NCBI GenBank assembly: GCA_947044405.1 | Contig: CAMRHE010000505.1 | Span: 620,001-684,000, forward strand | DNA length: 64,000 nt | Reading direction: 5' to 3' | Origin: Leptodactylus fallax | Lineage: Eukaryota > Chordata > Amphibia > Anura > Leptodactylidae | In this document: positions 41,712 through 52,739 of the stretch, piece after piece | Position numbering within the stretch: position 1 is the stretch's first letter | Layout: every line of letters begins with the position of its first letter | The notes under the pieces: model-generated | What the model was told of the DNA's origin: nothing | Seen by the model: the letters and a program-made list of their open reading frames with translations, nothing else | The model's database searches: none | Position numbers and translations under genes: made by a program

Positions 41712-42455
41712 AGAGATGAGTGAATTTCTAAAAAAATTTGATTCGGCAGCTTCGCCGAATTTCCCAAAACAATTCGCTTCGATCTGAATTACTTTGTGGT
41801 GAATCATGTTAAAAACAGCTATTTTCCTGGCTGCAGAGAGCCTGGGGATATGGGGATATGCATTTTACACTAAGGACATGTTGGAATATCCTTTAGAAAG
41901 GCTATTCTACTCCTACCTTTGCCATTGCATCACGCCCTCTATGATGTCCTGGTCCATCGGGCATGCACAGAGCCACTCAGAATAGAATAAAGATGGCTGC
42001 CAGACATGTGCAGAGCCGCTCGGAATAGAATCAAAATGGCCACCGGACATGCGCAGAGCCGCTCAGAATAGAATCAAGATGGCTGCCGGACATGCGCAAA
42101 GCCGCTCATGTAGGAATAGAATCAAAATGGCCGCCGGACATGAGCAGAGTCGCACGGAATAGAATCAAGATGGCCGCCGGACATGCACAAAATGGTCTTG
42201 TATGGCATATAATCAAGATGGCCGCCGAACATGTGCAGAGCCGCTCGGAATATAATCAAGATGGCTGCCGGACATGCACAGAAATGGTCTTGTATGGGAT
42301 ATAATTAAGATGGCCGCCAGACATACGCAAAGCCGCTCAGAATAGAATCAAGATGGCTGCCGGATGTGCGCAGAGCCACTCGTGTAGGAATAGGATAAAG
42401 ATGGCCGCCACAAGAGGCTCTGCGCATGTCCGGAGGCCATCTTGATTCTACTTCT
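41712..42455. repeat. Insertion in L1 with 43-50-bp tandem repeat
   Basis: Starts 'agagatgagtgaatttctaa' and 'ttcggcagcttcgccgaatt', a motif that recurs at 48685 ('agagatgagcgaatctgg'). It contains about nine imperfect tandem units built on 'aatcaagatggccgccggac' and 'atgcgcagagccgctcgg'. It replaces the middle of the L1 reverse transcriptase. The long frame at 42092-42304 is the tandem repeat translated. Confidence 0.8.
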
Positions 42456-43167
42456 CTCCTGGCTAGGCAGAAGGAACTTAATACAGGCCTACATTGTCCC
42501 TAAAATCTTATATAAGTTGCAAATGCTCCCGATTTCACTGCCAACTTCTTTCTTTAAATCAAAGAGAGCTTTATTCTCCAATTACAACAAAAGAAACCGA
42601 GACTGGAGCATACTGTGCTCACTCGTCTGAAAGCAGTGGGCGGAATAAGTCTACCTGACATGAGGAACTACTATGAAGCAATCCATCTTCAGCTATGGCT
42701 AGAAATCATCAGTGCCTCTAAGTCTTCCACCCTGGCTGAAATAGTTAAAGCGACTCACGAACCAGACATCCACGAGATCTCTGAATACCAGATCCTAACT
42801 GTTACCATCATCCGACATTTAGTCCGCATCTGCGAAGTGTCTGTGAAGTGTGGCATTTCCTACAACCCAGACTAGCGCCTACCCCATCCTTATGCTTGCC
42901 AACGGGACTCATGTCCTATCTGATGTGTGAAATTAAGCACCCTCTCACTGATTTTTGGAACCAACTCTTGCCCTACTCCATATACGACCTCTGCATGGCC
43001 AAACAATTGCCTGATGCATCGACTATAGAGAACACCATCCTGTCTTCTCGCTGATCTTCTTACACCGAGCCCACTACGATAACTGTTGTTCTGCCTTCAA
43101 TAAAACATTCTCCTGGCAATGGGAATTTACAGATTTTGAGAAACTCATAATCTCAAAAACACCTTTA

Positions 43168-43386
43168 GGCTGAGGCCCCACGTTGCGGAAACGCAGCTTT
43201 TTTTTGTTGCAGAATTTGCTGTGATTTTTTGAGCCAAAGCCAGGATTGGATTGAGCAGAAGGTAGAAATATAAGAGCTCCTTTTACATTTCCCATTCCTT
43301 TTGTAGCCATTCTTGGCTTTGGCTCAAAAAATGCAGAAAAATCTGCAACAAAAAAAGCTGTGTTTCCGCAACGTGGGGCTTCAGCC
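43168..43386. mobile_element. Palindromic MITE, copy 2, with TTA duplication
   Basis: A 219-bp element with inverted termini ggctgaggccccacgttgcg and its complement, flanked by TTA at 43165-43167 and 43387-43389. A 3-bp TWA-type duplication fits PIF/Harbinger-derived MITEs. It is inserted in the L1 C-terminal coding region, so it is younger than that L1. Confidence 0.85.
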
Positions 43387-44496
43387 TTACTGAGGAAACT
43401 TTCACAACTTCTATGAGACTTTGATCAGACCACTTCTACTCTTAAACCTTTCTTCATCACCAACTGGGAAAAAGACTTACAATTAACATTATCCAATAAA
43501 GAACTTCAATATATCCTCAATCACTCCCACGGTTTTCCAACATGTGTACGTCTGCAAGAAAACCATTATAAACTCTTCACCAGATGGTATAGAACCCCAG
43601 AGTGGCTCTACTCCTATGGACTAGCTCAATCTGACACTTGTGGGAGATGGTTCTCTTCTACACATATGGTGGTCCTGCCCAATTGTTTATACCTTTTGGA
43701 GTGCAGTGGAAGCGGAAATACGAAGAATCGGTTTCCCCTCTTTCTGTTTCTTACCAGATTTCTTAGTGTTTGTTAGACCTCTTCCCTCCTTACCCAAAAC
43801 CTCACAATACCTAATCTACCAACTACTTGCAGCTGCGAAGACGCTGATCCCGCCACTATGGTTGCAAGAAACTGCACCGTCTCTAGAAAAGTGGAAAAAT
43901 AAAGTTAACCAAATAGCTAGATTCGAATAGCTCACCAGCTGGATAAGACGCGTTCATACCCGCTATCCCAAAATCTGGGACCTCTGGCTTGGCTCAAGAT
44001 GATGACACCAGTACGTGTCGTTCTTTGGAACAGTTGTAGAAATACTTGTTTATTGCTGAATCATCGCTTATTTCTTATGGAGAATTAGAGAACTCTTTAT
44101 CTCTTTGTTCTTTATACATCCTTTCATTTGTCCTTCTGCTTTCTATTCCAAATCTCTTTCTCATACCTCCCCCTTTTTCCCAGTACTAACATATCCTTCT
44201 TACCACCCTCTCCTCCCGCCTTCTTATTCCCCCCTTTCTTTCTTTTTCTTGCTCCTCTTTTCCCCTTTTCTTCCCGCCCCCCTCCTTGCAAAAAATATAA
44301 CAAAGCCTAAAGGGTTTGTTGACTATATGTGTCTTATATGAGCATGTAGTACCCTCTATAGAACGCTTTTTGTATTCTCGCTGATACTTCCTTTTTGTAC
44401 TGGATGCAATGTATATGCCTTCTTCAATAAACTTTGAATGAAAAAAAAAAGGGAAAAAGTTCAAGGGGTATGAATACTTTTTTGCAAGCCACTGTA

Positions 44497-45919
44497 TGTG
44501 ATGTCTACTAATGTCAGACTGTCTCGTCTCCTCATATCACTTCTCGACTGTATGGGGCGTTGTACCATCTTGCTGCACCATTACCACAAGTAATGCTTAA
44601 TGAAAGCCCCCAGTGATGGGAAATATTGTATTTGGTGCAAGTAAAGGGTTAATTCAGGGTTGGCAATGGCACTCTGACATGAACGTGAGCACCTCTTCCA
44701 CCCCTCCTCTGTCGTCCTTTATTTCCCTGTTCTCCAATTTTAGCCGCACCATAATTCATGCCGGGGAACCATGTGGGGAACTACCAGTGCAGAGATTCTA
44801 CCCTCTCCAGCTCCTGCTCCTTGCCCTGCACCTCTCCATGTCTTGTGCTTTATATTCTAGGCTGCACGCTTTCTTATGCTTGTGGTTGCATTGGAGATTG
44901 GAAGTTCGGTGTTCGGAAGCCCCGATGTCGCAAAGCTTCGAAGGCTGAATTTTTATCTTTAGACACATTGAAAAATCCTGCAGCAGTTTATTATTATGAT
45001 TGATTTTCCGCCACTCTGTACAACCTCTACACAATTGGTGGTGTTTTTTAAATTATTATTTATTATTATTTTATTATTATTGGCGGTGGTTTAGAATACA
45101 CCTAGTCTGTTAGTTGTATGTTAATTTATGTTTGTTTACTTTATTTTGCTTTAATTATGTGTTTTTAACCCCTTAACCACTTCCAGACCGCCCATTGGGT
45201 TTTTAAGTCCAGATGTGTCTTCCTTGTTTTGCAAGGATGTACCGGTATGTGTTTGCAGTTTTAAGCAGCTGCCCGAAATCGCTACTGCAGCCGGAGCTCC
45301 TCTAGAACTGACTTCCCGATCGCTGTGCATACAGGGCTCAATGAGCACTTATACAGCGCTATGGGCACTGCCATTATGAGGCTCCCCTCTGACACGGTGG
45401 TCACGTGATCCGCTGGGGATCAAAGATAGTTAGAGCTGCTGGGCCCTAGAGGACCCAGATCAGCTCTGTAGGTATGGGCTGCATTCGTCCTGTAACTGGG
45501 GCTATATGTATCAGCGTAATCCTAATGTATCAGCCCCAGTTACAGGGAAGATCAGCCCCCTCCAAAAAAAAAAAAAGTGATGAAATGTCCCCAAAGGTCT
45601 ATTATGACCTTATGGGGACAAGGAAAGACGGACGGAAATTAAATAATAAATAAAATAATACGCCAATAACTCGCCCTTATTACAGGTTCTAGCCCCACCG
45701 CCGACGACACCATACAAAATAAACATTACCACAACAGAGAGGAAAAACTATTTTTAAAAGTTTTTTAGTAGCACTTTGTGCTATTAAATAAAAAATAAAA
45801 ATGAAAAGTGAAAAACAGACCCGTTTTCCCTTCTCTTTTGTTTATATTTTTCTGGATATAAAAAAAATTTAAAAACATGCAAAAATAAAAAAAACCCATA
45901 AAAATAAAGCCCTATGTGT
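44497..45919 (+). repeat. Large palindrome, left arm
   Basis: About 1.4 kb that reappears inverted at 46777-49879. Matching landmarks, left against right: 'gacattg' / 'caatgtgtc' around 44960 and 49365; 'ctccagctcctgctccttgc' against its complement at about 49555; 'accccttaaccacttccaga' against about 48495; 'aggagctccggctgcag'-type sequence at 45290 and 48370; 'cagacccgttttccc' against 46870. The outermost 65 bp ('gtctcgtctcctcatatcac') is host intron-like sequence. Confidence 0.85.
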
Positions 45920-46776
45920 CATGGAAAAAAGACGCAGAAATTAGTTGAATAACCTAAATGATAAAACTGTTACAGCCCTCAAAACTGCACATACAAAAAA
46001 AAACTAAAATGTGTCTGATTCTGAACCAGAAATGGGCCCGGTACTGAAGTGGTTTGAGCCAAAGCCAACAATGGTTACAGAAGGAATGGGAAATATAAAG
46101 GAAGTACTTATATTTCTACCTTCTGCTCAATCCACTCCTGGCTTTGGCTCAAAAAACCACTACAAAATCTGCAACAAAAAAAGCTGTGCTTCCGCAATGT
46201 GAGGCCTTAGCCTTAAAGTTGTTGTCCAGGGATTGAAGCAACCCATGTGGTGAGCGGGAGGTGTAAAATAATTTAAAAAAAAAAATTCAAAAATAAAAAA
46301 GCATATCCACTGTGACAGCACCTCCTTGCTGGGAGTCCTGCACCTCATGTGACTGCTAAGACCAATTAGCTACAGGATTTTCAGAAATGAGGCCAGCCAT
46401 GAGACCGAACAGACAGGCAGGGGTGGAGGAGTGTGCCGGTTTTTTTTTTTTCAACTTTTTTTTCACTTCCTTGGCTGCCAAAGGGGTCATTCCACCTTAT
46501 GGACAACCTCTTTAAAGGGGTTGTCTGGACCAAATTTTTTTTATGGCCACTTTACTTGTTCCCCCTTACTGTATGGGGAACAGTGATGGGGCCATTATAT
46601 TGTGTGGGGTCAGTAATGGGGCTAACATCCTGTGGGGGGGGGGCATTAAACTGTGTGGGGCATATTAAAGAGTTTGTCTCCAGGCTTATTTTTTTTTTTT
46701 TATGACCTATCCTCAGGGTAGACTATAAATACCTGATTGGTAGTCGGCTGACACCCGGCCCCATCAGCTGTACAGA
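45920..46776. other. Palindrome centre (loop)
   Basis: About 860 bp between the arms. It holds a partial copy of the palindromic MITE family (about 46045-46215: 'gagccaaagccaacaatggt', 'gctgtgcttccgcaatgtga'), T-rich runs, a short 'gggg'-rich degenerate repeat (46540-46660) and a fragment of the 'tatcctcagggtag' family (46690-46780). No gene seen. Confidence 0.6.
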
Positions 46777-47132
46777 AACACAGGGCTTTATTTTTATGTT
46801 GTTTTTATTTTTGCATGTTTTTTAATTTTTTTTTTTTTATATCCAGAAATATATAAACAAAAGAGGAGAGAAAACGGGTCTACTTTTCACTTTTTATTTT
46901 TATTTTTTATTTAATAGCACAAAGTGGTACTAAAAATTTTTTTTAAATAGTTTTTCCTCTTTGTTATGGTAATTTTTATTTTGCATTGTGTCGGGGTGGG
47001 TGGGGCTGTAATAAGGGCTCCCTCCCTTCCTCCCTCCCCCATAATGTCATCATAGACCCGTGGGGACATTTGATCACTTTTTTTTTCGTAAGGAGGCTGA
47101 TTTCTCCTGTAACTGGGGCTGATACATATACC

Positions 47133-48177
47133 CAGTGGCGTAACTAGGAATGGCTGGGCCCCAAGGCGAACATTTGACATGGGCCCCCCCCCCTCCTGAA
47201 CCGCTGCCCCCAATCGCCCCCCCCGGAACGCCCCCCTCCAACCCCCCCCCCCCAAAAAAAACAATGCATTCCTGCGCACACTATTATGTGCCATAGTGGC
47301 TCCTGCACACAGTATTATGCCCCATAGTGGCCCCTGCAAACAGTATCATGCCCCATAGTGGCCCCTGCACACAGTATCATGCCCCATAGTGGCCCCTGCA
47401 CACAGTATTATGCCCCATAGTGGCCCCTGCACACAGTATCATGCCCCATAGTGGCCCCTGAACACAGTATCATGCCCCATAGTGGCCCCTGCACACAGTA
47501 TTATGCCCCATAGTGGCCCTTGCAAACATTATCATGCCCCATAGTGGCCCCTGCACACAGTATTATGTCCCATTGTGGACCACCCATGAATGATACTCTG
47601 CAGTCTTTTCAGACCCCAGAGTATAATGATTGGAGACCCAGGGGAGGATAGAAACATAAAAAAAACAACGTTGCTTACCTGTTCCTCGCTCTGGTCCACT
47701 CCCTGCTGCTTCAATGTTGGACCAGGCCGGCATCAAGTGATGAGGTCGGCGTCGCGACGCAAAAGGACGTCCACTGACGTCTGGGACGTCACCAAACAGG
47801 CCCGAAGCCTGGAGAAGCGTAGGAGAGGTAAGTACATTGTTTTTTATGTTCCCTTACCTCCCTGGGCCTCCGATTATACTCCGGGGTCTTTTCAAAGACC
47901 CCGGAGTATAATGATAGCAGAGATTGTGGGGTTTGGCCCGCGGCCTCACATACCAATCCCCGCTCCTGCTCACAGCCGACTCCGTAGAATCGGAAGCACA
48001 GGCGGCCGTGAGCGGGACCCCGGGGAACGGTAAGTATATAGGGCCCGTTACCTGCTGGGGTTACTCCAGCAGGTAAACGGCCTATTAAAAAAAAAAGCAT
48101 CGGGGGCCCGCGGGGCCCCGTAATGTGTTGGGCCCTGTGGCAGCTGCTAACGCTGCTACCCCGTAGTTATGCCCCTG
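47133..48177. mobile_element. hAT-type non-autonomous element, second full copy
   Basis: A 1045-bp element with termini CAGTGGCGTAACTA and the complement of GTTATGCCCCTG. It is flanked by 8-bp sequences catatacc (47125-47132) and tatatacc (48178-48185), which differ at one base. The left palindrome arm shows the continuous pre-insertion sequence. An internal 31-bp tandem repeat is at 47282-47575. No transposase. Confidence 0.88.
47282..47575. repeat. 31-bp tandem repeat inside the hAT-type element
   Basis: About nine units of 'cacagtatcatgccccatag' plus 'tggcccctgca'. The other full copy (36990-37858) has only two or three degenerate units ('ataataccccatagcggccc'), so the array expanded within this family. 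Confidence 0.9.
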
Positions 48178-48683
48178 TATATACCCCAGTTACAGGACGA
48201 ATGCAGCCCATGACTACAGAGCTGATCTGATCTAGGACCCAGCAGCTCTAACAGCCTCTGATCCCAGCGGATCACGTGACCGCCGGGTCAAAGGGTAGCT
48301 GCATCATTGAGCCCTGTGTACACAGCGATCAGGAAGGCAGGGACAGTAATAAACTACCCCTGCCTTCTCTAGAGGAGCTCCGGCTGCAGTAGCGATTTTA
48401 TGTAGCTGCTTAAAACTGCAAAGACATACTAGTACATCCTTGCAAAACAAGGAAGCCACTTCTGGATGTAAAAACCCAATGGGCAGTCCGGAAGTGGTTA
48501 AGGGGTTAAAAACACATAATTTAAGCAAAATAAAGTAAATAAACATAAATAAACTACAACTAACAGACGAGGTTTATTCTAAATGCCAATAATAACAATA
48601 ATAATAAAAAAACACCACCAACAATTGCGTAGAGATTGTATAGAGTAGTGGAAAGTCAGTGTTGGAATAATGTTTATTATTGC

Positions 48684-49354
48684 TAGAGATGAGCGAATCT
48701 GGATTTCCTGATGCTTCGCGGTAACGAATATTTAGTAAGGACTTTTGTGACCTCAGATGGTCACAAGATATTCTCTAGTGATGTTATTGGGTAGGCGTGT
48801 CTTTGCTTGTTAGCAGATCCTTCCACATGAATGAAAGTTGTCCGTACTGGAGAGAGAGAGAAACATGACCGCGGCATCCAAGGGCTTCCGCCATTTTGCT
48901 GATCATTTTAATGATCGGAGACCCAGGGGAGGATGCAAACATAAAAACCAATGTTTCTTACCTCTCCCTGGCTCCGGGGCACTCCCCGCTACTTGTGTCA
49001 GTCGTGTGCCAGGCCGGCGTCGCGATGCATAATGACGTCGGCTGACATCTGTGATGTCACCAAACAGGCCTGAAGCCTGCTGAGGCAAAGGAGAGGTAAG
49101 TAACAGTGTTTTTTAATTTTCCCTCACTTCCCCTGGGCCTCCAATCATTATAGAGTATAATCGGCCCGTGACCTTACTTACTGATCCCTGCTCCTGCACA
49201 CAGCCACCTCCGCTTCCACAGAAGGGGAAGCACAGGCGGCCGTGAGCAGGAGCGGGGATCAGTAAGTAAATAGGGCTGGTAAGAAAAAAAAAAAAAAGCA
49301 TCAGGCCCTGTAGCAGCCACTACCACTGCTACCCTGGTGTTTACACCCCTGGCT
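48684..49354. mobile_element. Composite insertion in palindrome right arm
   Basis: Interrupts the right arm between 'attattgct' and 'tcaggatttttcaatg'. The left part begins 'agagatgagcgaatctgg' (same family as 41712). The right part is an hAT-type fragment (48900-49351) ending 'gtttacacccctg' and containing 'gatcggagacccaggggagg'. Confidence 0.7.
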
Positions 49355-49879
49355 TCAGGATTTTTCAATGTGTCTAAAGATAAAAATTCAGCCTTCGAAG
49401 CTTTGCGACATCAAGGCTTCTAAACACCGGACTTCCAATCTCCAATGCAAACACAAGTGCAAGAAAGCGTGCAGCTTAGACTATAAAGCAGGACAAGGCT
49501 CGGCAGATTATATAGCAAGGCACAAAGAACAAGGCATGGAGAGGTGCAGGGCAAGGAGCAGGAGCTGGAGAGGGTAGAATCTCTGCACTGGTAGTTCCCC
49601 AAGTGGTTCCCCGGCATGGATTATGGTGCGGCTAAAAGTGGAGAACGGAAATAAAGGACGATAGGGGAGGGGTGGAAGAGGTGCTCACGTTCATGTCAGA
49701 GTGCCATTGCCAACCCTGAATTAACCCTTTAGTTGCACAGAATACAATATTTCCCATCACTGGGGGCTTTCATTAAGCATTACTTGTGGTAATGGTGCAT
49801 CAAGATGGTACAACGCCCCATACAGACGAGAAGTGATATGAGGAGACGAGACAGTCCGGCATTATTGGAGACATCACAT

Positions 49880-50015
49880 ATGAAGGTGCAGTCACACATG
49901 ATAGGATTAGATACACAGCTCAGTATGCAGTATCACACATGATAGGATTAGATACACAGTTCAGTATGCAGTATCACACATGATAGGATTAGATACACAG
50001 CTCAGTCACATATGA
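49880..50015. repeat. Intronic minisatellite of the LRR unit, block 3
   Basis: Three copies of the 'cagtatcacacatgatagga' unit directly beside the palindrome's right end. The flanking 'tatgaaggtgcagtc' is shared with 37970 and 38060. Confidence 0.85.
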
Positions 50016-50089
50016 AGGTGCAGTCAGCAGTTTATCTCATAGACATTACAATGGTGTGGAGCATAAAATAAAACAAAATCCATGTATAA

Positions 50090-50308
50090 GGCTAGATTCA
50101 CATCTGTGTTGGAATCGCCGTATGAGACTCTGCCACAGATTCCGCTTAAAATTGGTGGAGAGAAAAGTACTGCAAGGAGGATTTTTTCCTCCATGCAGAC
50201 CCCATTGTAGTTTATGAGGTCTGCAGGTTTCTGCAGGTAAATTTTTGTCTTTCGGGTCCCCATACGGACCCGAAGGATAGAAAGCCAAACACTAGTGTGA
50301 GCCTAGCG
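50090..50308. mobile_element. MITE with TAA duplication and empty paralogous site
   Basis: A 219-bp element with termini ggctagattcaca and the complement of tgtgagcctagc, flanked by TAA at 50087-50089 and 50309-50311. The paralogous unit near the first LRR exon reads uninterrupted 'ccatgtataacttgtccccc' at 40083-40102. This is an empty site that defines the insertion exactly. The TAA duplication suggests PIF/Harbinger ancestry. Confidence 0.9.
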
Positions 50309-50356
50309 TAACTTGTCCCCCACATGTCTCATCCTGTACACATCTCTTATACTCAC

Positions 50357-50527
50357 TGTAATTCCTCTATCCTGCAGGCTGGACTGGACAGAGCGGCCGT
50401 CAAGTCACTGAAGCAAGGACCGGAAAGATCATTGCCAAACAGGTAAAGTACCTTCAGGGACTGGTTATTCCTTATTACAGAGGCCAACTGGGTGCAGGAA
50501 GTGTCTGGTAGATCATTATCATACAAA
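50357..50527 (-). CDS. NLR-type LRR exon, copy 2 (171 bp)
   Basis: A second 171-bp minus-strand exon with the same boundaries as copy 1: acceptor cttattcttacag, donor GTGAGT (plus-strand 50351-50356). It is open throughout: LYDNDLPDTSCTQLASVIRN, then NQSLKVLYLFGNDLSGPCFS and DLTAALSSPACRIEEL. Two ribonuclease-inhibitor-type LRRs are encoded. Spliced to copy 1 the split codon gives His and restores a normal LRR strand (IEELHLANNNL). It lies about 10 kb upstream of copy 1 in transcription order, so it may be the preceding exon of the same NLR gene or a member of a neighbouring duplicate. Upstream exons (NACHT, N-terminal domain) would lie beyond the right edge or are lost. Confidence 0.86.
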
Positions 50528-50568
50528 CTGTAAGAATAAGAAGATGAGATGTGAGTGATGTATCCACA

Positions 50569-50640
50569 GACTGTATCACACATGATAGGATTAGATACAC
50601 AGCTCAGTAGTCAGTATCACACATGATAGGATTAGATAAA
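50569..50640. repeat. Intronic minisatellite of the LRR unit, block 4
   Basis: Two copies of the 'cacacatgataggattagat' unit, in the same position relative to the exon as block 2. Confidence 0.85.
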
Positions 50641-50667
50641 GTGTTTATACCGATAGTGCCACACATG

Positions 50668-50697
50668 GTATTATTATTATTATTATTATTATTATTT
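50668..50697. repeat. (TTA)n microsatellite
   Basis: About nine TTA/ATT triplets in the intron-like sequence upstream of LRR exon copy 2. Confidence 0.9.
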
Positions 50698-51164
50698 TAA
50701 GCTTTACTTGCGTAGCTCCAACATATTCTGCTGTACTGTAGAGATGTTGTCAACACTGTCCCAAGTAGGGTTCACAAATAAATGTATTTAGAGTGTGTTA
50801 GGAAACCGGAGTAACCAAATGATTCAAATATGGTAGATTTATATAAAGCAGTCAACAGACAGTTTCACACATGACATGATTAGATACAATAGAGGAAATG
50901 TATTTATCCCCTTACGTCAGTTTTCTGGTGTAGAGGGTTTGTGTTAGGGCACACATTTGGTGCAAGGCTAATTGTTACCCCAAACATACACCACAACCTG
51001 TGTCATTATGATACTATAGGTAGAGCAAGGCAAGGAGCGGGGCCGGCCAGAGCAGAGCGCCCTGGGGATGGGCCACAGACACCTCAGGCTGACATACTCA
51101 TAATATCTCATGCCAGATTTCTGATGTGAGTAAAGCAAGCTCATAACAAAAGGGGTGTAAGGGA

Positions 51165-52330
51165 ATAATAATTAATAAAACTTAACCTTTATTATATACA
51201 TTTCAAAAAGAGACAGACCCTGTAGAAACTACAAATCTTGCACTCACCCTTCACTCAGGGTGTAAACTGAGCGTAAATTGCACCCCAACAAAGTCCACAC
51301 GCTCCAAATACATGCTGCCACCACTACTGACTTCAGGCTCAGCAGAAACCCCAATCACATATACATGCATCTCGGTTCAGTGCTATATACATAGAAAAGT
51401 GACAAACAAAATGACGAAAAAAGCAAAACAGTTGTAAAAAGAAGAAATGACAGTAGAATCTTATACTTAGAGTTCTTCTGTTTCTAGAAAGCTTGGAGGA
51501 GAAATATGTCCTTCACCCAGCTTGTTCACTGGCTTTTACAGTGTGACAATGTGTTCATTGAATTTATAGTCTCTTGTAAGGTGAAACTTGACTTGTGCTT
51601 AGCTATGCCCTCTGCCAAGGTGCCCCCCCTCTTCCTACTCCCTGAAGTGGGGGATGAGCTAATTTATCAGCACCTGAGAAAGTTGGGTCTCTCTAAGATT
51701 AACTCTGATCATAACCCCCCCCTTCCCCCGTCTGTTAGATCTGAGTCAGCCGGGCAGCGAGAGAGCTGTTAAGCCATAAACCTGGCTTATTAATGACACA
51801 TCTATAAACAACACATTCACTATGGACAGATACATGAACAATATAATTCAGCACGATACAGACACAAGTGGGCTCCTTCCATCACACCCTAGATGCTTGG
51901 AGATTATTCTATTATCTCCAAGAGAAGATCTGCATTGATGCGATAAGAGCATAAATTTAAAGCGTTAAGGGACACAGTATTTATAGCTCACTATGTGATG
52001 ATTATTGGCTACCAATTAACAAAAGTGTCTCCTCACCATGTAAATCTGCACTAAAATAATCTGAAGCCAGACAGATCCCTATCCTAGGACAGTGTGAATT
52101 CATCCCAGTGAGGACGGGCTCTGAAAAGAGCATACACCAAGGTCTTCTAAATCCTATAAAAGATGTTCCCCCAGTAAATGTTCAGGCATGATCCAGTATT
52201 AAGGTTCCTACGTGTTTCTCCAGTCTAATACTGGATCATCAGGGATCAAGTGCAGGTGGAGAAAGAATAAAGGCAGTGATCTGGTGTGATAATGGAAATC
52301 TTCACTAGTTCATAACTTGCGTAGATTTTC
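51165..52330. repeat. Interspersed repeat, copy 2, with 'cgtgtttc..tcatcagg' motif
   Basis: 51230-51840 matches 34105-34460. The left edge ('taataaaacttaacctttat') resembles the left edge of the 938-bp element at 55015 ('gataaaacttaacttttaat'). The right part holds 'ctacgtgtttctccag' and 'ggatcatcaggg' (52205-52245), paralleling 'ctacgcgtttcccctg' and 'ggttcatcaggagc' at 55712-55755. The two may be distant members of one family. No transposase. Confidence 0.6.
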
Positions 52331-52739
52331 ATTCTGGCGCTCTGGAGCAAGGCTACTGTATGAAGAGGCTGGAGCCAGTCTTAATAAATCTGCCCCAAAG
52401 TTTCAGCAGTCATATAGTATCAAACATGATAGGATTAGATACAGCAGACATGTCACACAAAAAGGATTAGAAAAAATGGCTCATCAGATAAATATAGAAT
52501 TACATATAGTGACTTAAGACCATATCACACATAAAAGGATTAATCAGAATAGCTCGATAGATAGTATCACACACATATAAGATTAGATACACAGTTCAGC
52601 AGACTGCATCCTATTTATAGGATTCTATACAGTGAATCATAAAAGAACCCTAAAATTGGCCATACATAGATAATGGTCAGCAGAACCAACCATTTTCAGT
52701 GCATTCAAGCATTAAACTAATGTGTATGGGCTGTTCCAG

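Larger units (their letters stand above)
40897..44449 (+). mobile_element. Second L1 LINE, 5'-truncated and interrupted
   Basis: A plus-strand L1 relic of ORF2 only. Segments: linker and early RT (40897-41710; SPDKSPGPDGFSAKILQ at about 41340-41400), thumb and post-RT (42440-43164; LLSWLGRRNLIQAYIVPKI, ISLPDMRNYYEAIHLQLW), C-terminus (43390-43930; LLHIWWSCPIVYTFW), then a pyrimidine-rich 3' UTR with AATAAA at 44426-44431 and an A-run at 44440-44450. The FADD-containing middle is absent, replaced by the repeat at 41712-42455. A MITE sits at 43168-43386. Many stops and shifts; dead copy. Confidence 0.88.
46777..49879 (-). repeat. Large palindrome, right arm with two insertions
   Basis: Inverted copy of 44497-45919. 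It is 3.1 kb long because it carries an hAT-type element at 47133-48177 and a composite insertion at about 48684-49354. With these removed it is about 1.4 kb, equal to the left arm. The left arm therefore records the uninterrupted sequence at both sites. Confidence 0.85.

Noticed and set aside
42092..42304. 70-codon frame with repeating residues
   Set aside because: It is a translation of the 43-50-bp tandem repeat inserted in the L1.
40728..44494. One Tc1 element containing the plus-strand L1 as a clean nested insertion
   Set aside because: The left (cagtggggaaaaaaagt) and right (cagtggcttgcaaaaaagt) termini differ, no interior Tc1 sequence is seen beside the right end, and the flanks do not match as one target site. 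I list the ends separately.
44613..45034. Overlapping frames of 111, 81 and 78 codons near 44.6-45.0 kb, repeated at 49.4-49.6 kb
   Set aside because: Both sets fall in the palindrome arms and mirror each other with different stops. There is no domain and no sign of coding constraint.
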